A stretch of DNA of 8,754 bases, taken from contig JASLHQ010000080.1 in the NCBI GenBank assembly GCA_030152265.1, positions 1 through 8,754 on the forward strand. Reading direction: 5' to 3'. Positions 1 to 5,237 of the stretch are shown here, in pieces. How positions within the stretch are numbered: the stretch's first letter is position 1; every line of letters begins with the position of its first letter. Position numbers and translations under genes: made by a program. This DNA is from Savagea sp. Lineage in GTDB: Bacteria; Bacillota; Bacilli; Bacillales_A; Planococcaceae. The notes beneath the pieces are model-generated. The model saw only the letters and a list, made by a program, of their open reading frames with translations. It was not told the origin of the DNA and made no database searches.

Positions 1-714
1 TTGGATGAGCTCATCGATTTTTTACGTAATGATCCACAGCGTGTCAGTGAATTTTTCGCAGAACCTGTCAACTTAGACGAACATAAATTGTACCCGATTC
101 CGAACTACGGTTCTGGAATGAACCCATTTTATACGACGCTCGCGTTATGGGTTGGCGGACTATTGCTCGTTTCAGGATTGAAAGTGGATGTCGATGATAA
201 AGAAAACTATAAGAGTTACGAAGCGTACTTCGGGCGTTGGATTTTATTCGTTTTAATCGGAATTATCCAAGCGGCTATTGTGACGATTGGAGACATCTTT
301 ATAATGGGCACCTACGTCGTCGATAAATTGATGTTCGTGTTGCTCGGAATGCTCATTAGTACAGTGTTCATTACGATTGTGTATACACTCGTATCCATTT
401 TCGGAAATACAGGAAAAGTATTCTCCATCGTTCTCCTCGTCATGCAAATCGGGGGATCAGGTGGTACGTTCCCTGTCCAAATGGCACCAGACTTCTTCCA
501 AGAAATTCACCGATTTTTACCGTTTACTCATGCGATTACATTATTGCGTGAAGCGGTCGGAGGGATTTTATGGTCAATCGTTTGGAAAAACATGTTCTAC
601 ATTTCGATGTACATCGTCCTATCCTTCATTGCAGGAATTGCATTGAAACGATTGTTTAACATGTCGAGTGACCGATTTATGGAAAAAGCGAAGAAAAGTA
701 AGATCGTTATTTAA
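1..714 (+). CDS. YhgE/Pip-family membrane protein, C-terminal part (5' end outside window)
   Basis: This is the last 237 codons of a gene that starts before the window. The TTG at base 1 is simply the window edge, since YhgE/Pip proteins usually run to 700 residues or more. The family hallmark is the stretch PNYGSGMNPFYTTLALWVGG (residues 34-53), which leads into the first of about five or six hydrophobic segments (roughly 42-60, 78-101, 109-134, 138-155 and 198-217). A conserved loop with GGTFPVQMAPDFF and FLPFTHAITLLREAVGG lies between 154 and 188. This matches the C-terminal ABC-2-like membrane domain of the family. Members include Lactococcus Pip, the receptor for some phages, and YhgE of B. 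subtilis; related proteins take part in type VII secretion (EsaA). The specific role here cannot be told from this fragment. The tail is basic (KKSKIVI). A hairpin terminator follows at once, so the gene ends its own transcript. Confidence 0.88.
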   Translation: MDELIDFLRNDPQRVSEFFAEPVNLDEHKLYPIPNYGSGMNPFYTTLALWVGGLLLVSGLKVDVDDKENYKSYEAYFGRWILFVLIGIIQAAIVTIGDIFIMGTYVVDKLMFVLLGMLISTVFITIVYTLVSIFGNTGKVFSIVLLVMQIGGSGGTFPVQMAPDFFQEIHRFLPFTHAITLLREAVGGILWSIVWKNMFYISMYIVLSFIAGIALKRLFNMSSDRFMEKAKKSKIVI

Positions 715-719
715 TGCTA

Positions 720-770
720 GACTGTTCGAGGCTCAGCGAAAGCTAATATTCTCGAGCAGTCTTTTTATTT
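720..770 (+). terminator. Rho-independent terminator of the YhgE/Pip gene
   Basis: Bases 720-730 (GACTGTTCGAG) pair with 751-761 (CTCGAGCAGTC) in an 11-bp stem with one G-U pair. The loop contains a small AGC-GAAA-GCT hairpin (735-744) with a GNRA-type tetraloop. A T-rich tail (TTTTTATTT) follows the stem at 762-770. It starts six bases after the stop codon, so it separates the upstream gene from the opp operon. Confidence 0.88.
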
Positions 771-1194
771 ATAGTTTAATAACATATCATTATCAGAATA
801 ATTATAATATTTAAAAAGTATTTAAAATCTATACGAAAAAAGGTTGAATGAGCGAAAGGAAATGTCAATTATTTTCCGATTTTGCATTTCTGTCTTGCAA
901 CAGCAAGTATTCCAGTGATAAAATACAAACAAACATTTTGCGGACAATATGTAAAATAAGTAATTAACGGATGATTTTGCGATGGTTATTTAGTATTTCA
1001 GAAAAATAGTATTGAGAATCATTTGTTTGTATAGTATATTTGTTAGCAAGATAATAAGGTGTCATTTACCTAAACGTAAGCATTCCACTTTCAATTTTCT
1101 GAAGATTGCTATATGTTTTAAAAGCGTTAAGATTCTTTTAAAATAGAATTAAAAGATGAGTGAGTCATCATTCAAGTTTTGTAGTGTTTAAAGA
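771..1194. other. Long AT-rich non-coding region upstream of the opp promoter
   Basis: No convincing gene was seen on either strand. Apart from the CodY-like box listed separately, it holds several weaker promoter-like pairs: ATAACA (779-784) 18 bases before a perfect TATAAT (803-808); TTGCAA (895-900) 18 bases before TAAAAT (919-924), which carries an extended -10 TG at 916-917; TTGTAT (1027-1032) 17 bases before GATAAT (1050-1055); and TTTAAA (1117-1122) 16 bases before TAAAAT (1139-1144). A 9-bp direct repeat TATTTAAAA occurs at 808-816 and 819-827. A 39-codon ORF (848-967) is discussed under findings. In DNA this AT-rich, some of these promoter matches are expected by chance. Confidence 0.5.
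1093..1107. promoter_or_regulatory. CodY-box-like site upstream of oppD
   Basis: The 15-mer AATTTTCTGAAGATT matches the known CodY consensus AATTTTCWGAAAATT at 14 of 15 positions; the only difference is G for A at position 12. CodY is the Firmicute repressor of nutrient-scavenging genes and responds to branched-chain amino acids and GTP. Peptide permease operons are among its classic targets. The site lies about 90 bases upstream of the best opp promoter, which is far for simple steric block, but it is close to weaker promoter-like elements at 1027-1055 and 1117-1144. Binding is inferred from the motif alone. Confidence 0.62.
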
Positions 1195-1223
1195 TTGAGA
1201 AGTGAGCTATTACCTGTTATATA
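1195..1223 (+). promoter_or_regulatory. Probable sigma-A promoter of the opp operon (extended -10)
   Basis: The -35 element TTGAGA (1195-1200, 5/6 to consensus) is followed by a 17-base spacer and the -10 element TATATA (1218-1223, 4/6). A TGT at 1215-1217 gives a proper extended -10. Transcription would begin near 1230, leaving an untranslated leader of about 115 bases before oppD. It is the closest good promoter to the operon, and its -10 is covered by the palindrome at 1211-1230. Confidence 0.55.
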
Positions 1224-1230
1224 AAAGGTA
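1211..1230. promoter_or_regulatory. Operator-like 20-bp palindrome over the opp -10 element
   Basis: The two 10-base half-sites are inverted copies that agree at 9 of 10 positions: TACCT at 1211-1215 mirrors AGGTA at 1226-1230 around a TTATATAA core, and the only mismatched pair is G1216/A1225. It lies across the extended -10 and the likely start point of the promoter. A dimeric repressor bound here would block RNA polymerase. The size suits MarR-, TetR- or GntR-type regulators, but I do not recognise the motif and no regulator gene lies in the window. Confidence 0.45.
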
Positions 1231-1331
1231 TTCGTTTTCTTCTTATTTTTAACTCAATCGGAAGAAAATAGGGATGCGTTAGACGTATTCTATGAAGTAG
1301 TAGAAAATTCATTGAAAAGAGATTGAAATGT
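1231..1331 (+). promoter_or_regulatory. Putative oppD 5' leader with two hairpins
   Basis: Two possible RNA hairpins are visible. In one, TTTTCTTC (1235-1242) pairs with GAAGAAAA (1261-1268) in a perfect but A/U-rich 8-bp stem. In the other, ATGCGT (1274-1279) pairs with ACGTAT (1283-1288) around a 3-base loop with one G-U, flanked by ATAG (1268-1271) and CTAT (1290-1293). No U-run follows either, so they do not look like terminators. There is no T-box sequence and no riboswitch I recognise. Confidence 0.3.
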
Positions 1332-1340
1332 AAGGGGGGA
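1332..1340 (+). promoter_or_regulatory. Ribosome binding site that fixes the oppD start
   Basis: AAGGGGGGA sits six bases before the TTG at 1347. The in-frame TTG at 1323 lies upstream of this site and has no purine-rich sequence at the right distance, so 1347 is the better start. Confidence 0.8.
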
Positions 1341-1346
1341 CTAACG

Positions 1347-2369
1347 TTGGGACGTCCGATTTTAAACATTGAAAATGTATCTACTTCGTTCCGCATTCAA
1401 GGTGAATATCACGCTGCGGTTGACGATGTTAGCTTACAAGTACGTAAAAATGAAGTGTTAGCGATTGTAGGAGAATCTGGAAGTGGTAAAAGTGCGCTCG
1501 CGCTTTCCATCATAGGTCTTCACAACATGCAAAATACGAAAGTTGAAGGACATATCGGTTTCCAAGACCGCAACTTGTTAGATTTATCATTAAGTGAATT
1601 GAATAAAATTCGTGGGAAAGAAATCGGGATGATTTTCCAAGATCCGATGACGGCATTGAATCCGCTCTCAACAATCGGTGCACAAATTGAAGAGCCGATG
1701 AAATATCACATGAGAGACATGTCGAAAAAAGACCGCAAATTACATGCATTGGAATTGCTTCGTCGGGTCGGAATACGCAATGAAGAGCGTGTTTACGGAC
1801 AATACCCACATGAATTATCTGGTGGAATGAGACAACGTGTTGTCATCGCGATCGCCCTCGCCTGTGATCCGGTGCTACTTATCGCAGATGAGCCGACGAC
1901 GGCGCTCGACGTGACGATTCAAGCACAGATCATGGATTTAATGAAAGCGCTTCAAAGTGAAATGGACTCAGGAATTATTTTAATTACACACGACTTAGGT
2001 GTCGTCGCAGAGATGGCCGATCGTGTAGCGGTCATGTATGCGGGTCAAATTGTAGAAATTGCAGAAGTGACAAAGCTCATCCGCAATCCACTTCACCCGT
2101 ATACACGTTCATTGTTAAACTCTCTTCCTTCTCATACAGGTGGAAAAGAGCGCTTACATGTTATCGATGGCGTCGTGCCAGGTTTGCAAAATTTAGATCG
2201 AACAGGTTGTCGTTTCGCACCGCGTATCGCGTGGATTCCAGAAAGTGCACACGTTGAAAATCCAACATTAGAAGAAGTAGAACCGAACCATTTCGTTCGT
2301 TGTACATGCTATAAGCATTTCTACTTTCCTGAAGAGAAGGAAGGAGAGATGAACGATGTCACTACTTAA
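1347..2369 (+). CDS. oppD: Oligopeptide ABC transporter ATP-binding protein OppD
   Basis: One of the two cytoplasmic ATPases that power peptide import through OppBC. Translation most likely starts at the TTG at 1347, giving 340 residues, a usual length for OppD. All ABC ATPase motifs are present: Walker A GESGSGKS (42-49), Q-loop glutamine 98 in FQDP, signature LSGGM (157-161), Walker B LLIADE (177-182) and switch histidine 215. The C-terminal oligopeptide-transporter domain (about 230-325) keeps Cys288 (GCRFAP) and the final VRCTC cysteines (319, 321). The middle RCP...C segment common in this domain is replaced by RIAWIPESAH, so the usual four-cysteine set seen in many Opp/Dpp ATPases is incomplete; from memory, related low-GC Gram-positive OppDs share this form. 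The next gene, oppF, overlaps its end by 14 bases, which suggests translational coupling. A DppD-type dipeptide transporter role is less likely given the partner receptor. Confidence 0.93.
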   Translation: MGRPILNIENVSTSFRIQGEYHAAVDDVSLQVRKNEVLAIVGESGSGKSALALSIIGLHNMQNTKVEGHIGFQDRNLLDLSLSELNKIRGKEIGMIFQDPMTALNPLSTIGAQIEEPMKYHMRDMSKKDRKLHALELLRRVGIRNEERVYGQYPHELSGGMRQRVVIAIALACDPVLLIADEPTTALDVTIQAQIMDLMKALQSEMDSGIILITHDLGVVAEMADRVAVMYAGQIVEIAEVTKLIRNPLHPYTRSLLNSLPSHTGGKERLHVIDGVVPGLQNLDRTGCRFAPRIAWIPESAHVENPTLEEVEPNHFVRCTCYKHFYFPEEKEGEMNDVTT

Positions 2370-3297
2370 AGTTAATAACTTAAAAGTACACTATCCGATT
2401 CGTGGCGGTTTTTTCCGAACGGTGAAAGACCACGTACGCGCTGTTGACGGTGTTAGCTTTGAGCTTGAAAAAGGAGAAACTTACGGGCTCGTCGGCGAAT
2501 CAGGATGTGGTAAGACGACGACAGGTCGGGCGATTATCGGACTGAACGCTGTCACAGCGGGCGAAATTATTTTTGAAGGCGAAGATCTCGCGAGCTTGAA
2601 ACGTCGCGACCGTCGCAAGTACATTCAAGATATTCAGATGGTATTCCAAGATCCGTATTCATCACTAAACGCACGGAAAAACGTTCTCAATATTATCGCT
2701 GAGCCGCTTCGAAATTTTGAGCGTTTGTCACCGACAGAAGAATTGCTTCGCGTCCAAGAACTCGTCGAACGTGTCGGATTAACTCCGGAATCGATTTATA
2801 AATACCCCCATCAGTTCTCAGGAGGTCAACGTCAACGAATCGGCATTGCGCGTGCCTTAACGCTCAATCCGAAACTCATTATCGCAGATGAGCCGGTTTC
2901 GGCACTTGACGTTTCCGTTCAAGCGCAAGTGTTGAACTTTATGCAAGACATTCAAGAAGAATTTGATTTAACGTATTTATTTATTTCTCACGACTTAGGG
3001 ATCGTTCGTCATATGAGTGACCGACTCGGCATTATGCATAACGGTCGTCTCGTAGAAGAAGGAACACGTGATGACATTTTTGAAAATGCACAACACCCTT
3101 ACACGAAACGCTTACTTGCAGCTATTCCGGAAATGGAACCAGAAAAACGCATGGATAAAAAAGCTTTACGTGAGGAAGTGAACCGACTGTATCGAGAGCA
3201 ACACGACGCTTATTACGATGAACACGGTCGAGTGTATGATTTACAGCCGTTAACGGATACACACTCTGTCGCATTGCAAGGAGGTGCGAAACAATGA
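2356..3297 (+). CDS. oppF: Oligopeptide ABC transporter ATP-binding protein OppF
   Basis: The second ATPase of the permease, 313 residues, which forms a heterodimer with OppD on the inner face of the membrane. The start ATG lies inside the end of oppD and is served by AAGGAG at 2341-2346, nine bases upstream. Motifs seen: Walker A GESGCGKT (47-54), Q-loop Gln98 in FQDPYSSL, signature FSGGQ (154-158), Walker B LIIADEP (174-180) with the D-loop SALD, and His212 in SHDLG. The N-terminal stretch VHYPIRGGFFRTVKDHVRAVDGVSF is characteristic of OppF rather than OppD. The C-terminal tail (about 260-313) is charged and tyrosine-rich (HDAYYDEHGRVYDLQPL) and has no cysteines, so it lacks the cysteine-containing C-terminal extension of many OppF/DppF proteins. 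The stop overlaps the oppB start in an ATGA. Confidence 0.94.
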   Translation: MSLLKVNNLKVHYPIRGGFFRTVKDHVRAVDGVSFELEKGETYGLVGESGCGKTTTGRAIIGLNAVTAGEIIFEGEDLASLKRRDRRKYIQDIQMVFQDPYSSLNARKNVLNIIAEPLRNFERLSPTEELLRVQELVERVGLTPESIYKYPHQFSGGQRQRIGIARALTLNPKLIIADEPVSALDVSVQAQVLNFMQDIQEEFDLTYLFISHDLGIVRHMSDRLGIMHNGRLVEEGTRDDIFENAQHPYTKRLLAAIPEMEPEKRMDKKALREEVNRLYREQHDAYYDEHGRVYDLQPLTDTHSVALQGGAKQ

Positions 3298-4262
3298 TTC
3301 AATTCATTTTGAGACGTTCACTCGTCATGATTCCGCAATTAATTTTACTTAGTATTATCATTTTCTTCCTCGCATCTGCAATGCCAGGAGACGCTGTGAC
3401 GGGAGCGTTCCAAAACAACCCGAACGTCTCGCCTGAACAAGAGGAAAAAATTCGTGAAAAATTCGGTTTGAATGATCCGTGGTATCAGCAGTATGGCCGT
3501 TGGATCGGTAAAGCAGTTCAAGGCGATTTCGGAATGTCCTATACGCATAAACAACCGGTTACTGTACTGTTGAAAGATCGGTTAGCAAATACGTTGTTAC
3601 TAGCTGGAGTTACATTAGTCGTCACGTATCTCATCGCGATTCCGCTCGGGATTATCGCGGGAAGGTGGCAAGACTCCTGGGCGGACAAATTAATCGTCAC
3701 CTATAACTACGTTTCATTCGCTACACCGATGTTCGTCTTCGCTCTTTTAATGCTTTTCGTCTTCAGTTTCCAACTCGGTTGGTTCCCAATCGGTGGAAGT
3801 GTCGACATACGAGCGGAAGGTGGAACGATTGATTACTACATGAGTAAGGCGAAACATTTAGTATTACCTGTATTGTCAGGAGCTCTACTCATGACGTACA
3901 GTACGATTCAATATTTACGTAACGACATTATCGATACGAAGTTTAAAGATTTCGTTAAAACAGCACGGGCGAAAGGAGTTCCGGAAAACCGTGTGTATAC
4001 ACGTCATATTTTACGTAACTCACTTTTACCAATCGCGTCATTCCTCGGTTACGAGATCACGGGTTTAATTGGAGGTTCGATTTTTATCGAGACGATCTTC
4101 AGTTATCCCGGGCTCGGACAACTATTTTTAAACTCTATTATGTTACGTGACTTCCAAGTCGTAACGGCACTCGTCATGATTTCGGGAGCGGCCGTTATTG
4201 TCGGAACGATGCTTTCAGACATTATTTTAAGTATCGTTGACCCACGTATTCGAATTGATTAA
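3294..4262 (+). CDS. oppB: Oligopeptide ABC transporter permease OppB
   Basis: A 322-residue inner-membrane subunit of the peptide channel. The start ATG overlaps the oppF stop (ATGA) and has a near-perfect site AAGGAGGT at 3279-3286, seven bases upstream. The first membrane segment (about 9-29) is followed by an extracellular loop with the OppB-typical MPGDAV and the EQEEKIREKFGLNDPWYQQYGRWIG region split by one or two residues. Further hydrophobic segments lie near 100-122, 138-160, 188-204, 245-265 and 288-312. The EAA loop that docks onto the ATPases is at about 220-246 (VKTARAKGVPENRVYTRHIL, then RNSLLP). The motif GGSIFIETIFSYPGLGQLF after it is a hallmark of the OppB/DppB permeases. 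Tandem stop codons (TAA TAA) end the gene. Its partner is OppC, which begins 30 bases downstream. Confidence 0.94.
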   Translation: MIQFILRRSLVMIPQLILLSIIIFFLASAMPGDAVTGAFQNNPNVSPEQEEKIREKFGLNDPWYQQYGRWIGKAVQGDFGMSYTHKQPVTVLLKDRLANTLLLAGVTLVVTYLIAIPLGIIAGRWQDSWADKLIVTYNYVSFATPMFVFALLMLFVFSFQLGWFPIGGSVDIRAEGGTIDYYMSKAKHLVLPVLSGALLMTYSTIQYLRNDIIDTKFKDFVKTARAKGVPENRVYTRHILRNSLLPIASFLGYEITGLIGGSIFIETIFSYPGLGQLFLNSIMLRDFQVVTALVMISGAAVIVGTMLSDIILSIVDPRIRID

Positions 4263-4292
4263 TAAATAGGATAAGAGGAGGGACGATGAACA

Positions 4293-5216
4293 ATGAAAGA
4301 ATTAGAACAACAGCTACTTGAAGAAAAAAGAGAGCTCATGGCGAGAGAAAAGAAAAATAACCCATCTTTTCTGAAAGTAGTGTGGCGTGAGATTAAAAGC
4401 GATAAAGTCGCCTTCGTCTCATTCATTCTACTTACCGTCATTTTAATTACAGCTTACGTATCGCCGCTATTTATTGACGAAGCCTCAGTAAAACGTGTAG
4501 ATGTTTTTAATGCTTACAATAGTCCTTCTACGGACAATTGGTTAGGAACGGATGATGGTGGACGAGATGTATTTGGACAACTTATGCTCGGAGCACGAAA
4601 CTCCTTCACAATCGGAATCGCCGTCACATTACTTGCAGCGATTTACGGTTTGACCGTCGGTTTAATTGCCGGGTATTACGGTGGAATCGTCGATAACATC
4701 ATTATGCGGATCATTGACTTTTTAATGGTCTTGCCATCGTTAATGTTCATTATCGTCTTCGTCGTGATCGTACCGGATTATTCCGTAGCGAGTTTCATCT
4801 TCATTATGAGTGTGTTTTCCTGGTTTGGTAAAGCTAGGTTGATTCGGTCGAAAGGGCTGGCAGAGCGTGAACTCGATTACATTAATGCATCGAAAACGCT
4901 CGGCACACCGGATTGGAAAATTATGCTCTTCGAAATGTTCCCGAACTTAAGTTCTTTAGTGATCGTGAACATGACACTGACGCTTGCAGGTAATATCGGG
5001 CTCGAAACAGGTTTAACATTTTTAGGATTTGGTCTTCCGACAGGAACGCCATCTCTCGGAACGTTAATTGCACTTGCGAAAAACCCGGACGTTATCTCAA
5101 CGAAGTGGTGGGTATGGTTACCGGCAGCATTGCTTATTTTAGTAATGATGTTGTGTATAAATTATGTCGGACAAGCGGTGAAACGTGCATCCGACGCAAG
5201 ACAACGCTTAGCGTAA
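4293..5216 (+). CDS. oppC: Oligopeptide ABC transporter permease OppC
   Basis: The second channel subunit, 307 residues, pairing with OppB in the membrane. A charged cytoplasmic N-terminus (1-35, rich in Glu and Lys) precedes the first membrane segment (about 38-58). Then comes the OppC-typical extracellular signature DNWLGTDDGGRDVFGQLMLGAR (about 81-102, split here for description as NWLGTD and GRDVF). Further membrane segments lie at about 104-127, 141-160, 164-178, 220-240 and 272-292. The EAA loop for ATPase docking is at about 193-217 (YINASKTLG...MFPN), followed by GLETGLTFLGFGLP. The chosen ATG has AGGAGG (4276-4281) 11 bases upstream. Another ATG at 4286 is closer to that site, but its frame stops after 11 codons. 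OppA follows after 21 bases with no terminator between, so all five genes probably share one transcript. Confidence 0.93.
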   Translation: MKELEQQLLEEKRELMAREKKNNPSFLKVVWREIKSDKVAFVSFILLTVILITAYVSPLFIDEASVKRVDVFNAYNSPSTDNWLGTDDGGRDVFGQLMLGARNSFTIGIAVTLLAAIYGLTVGLIAGYYGGIVDNIIMRIIDFLMVLPSLMFIIVFVVIVPDYSVASFIFIMSVFSWFGKARLIRSKGLAERELDYINASKTLGTPDWKIMLFEMFPNLSSLVIVNMTLTLAGNIGLETGLTFLGFGLPTGTPSLGTLIALAKNPDVISTKWWVWLPAALLILVMMLCINYVGQAVKRASDARQRLA

Positions 5217-5237
5217 AATAAAAGGGAGGTAGATCAT

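Noticed and set aside
862..918. Eighteen-codon hydrophobic ORF starting at ATG 862
   Set aside because: The purine run AAAGGA ends one base before the start, too close to work, and it overlaps the 39-codon ORF in another frame.
1157..1192. Eleven-codon ORF (MSESSFKFCSV) as a signalling peptide near opp
   Set aside because: It has no ribosome binding site, no signal peptide and no pheromone-precursor features; a chance reading frame in AT-rich DNA.
1306..1320. Third CodY-like box just before oppD
   Set aside because: It matches only 10 of 15 positions, which is common in sequence this rich in A and T.
1323..1346. Upstream TTG at 1323 as the oppD start
   Set aside because: It lies before the clear ribosome binding site AAGGGGGGA (1332-1340) and would add eight residues (MKCKGGLT) encoded by that site itself. 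TTG 1347 is correctly spaced.
715..1346. T-box or riboswitch in the long region before oppD
   Set aside because: No T-box AGGGTGG-type sequence, no terminator/antiterminator pair and no known riboswitch core was seen.
1510..1809. Antisense ORFs inside the yhgE/pip, opp and adhesin genes (this one as the example)
   Set aside because: They lie opposite well-supported coding sequence, have no ribosome binding sites or recognisable domains, and look like shadows of the real frames.
4286..4321. ATG at 4286 upstream of oppC
   Set aside because: It opens a frame that stops after 11 codons and is only four bases from the ribosome binding site. The oppC frame begins at 4293.
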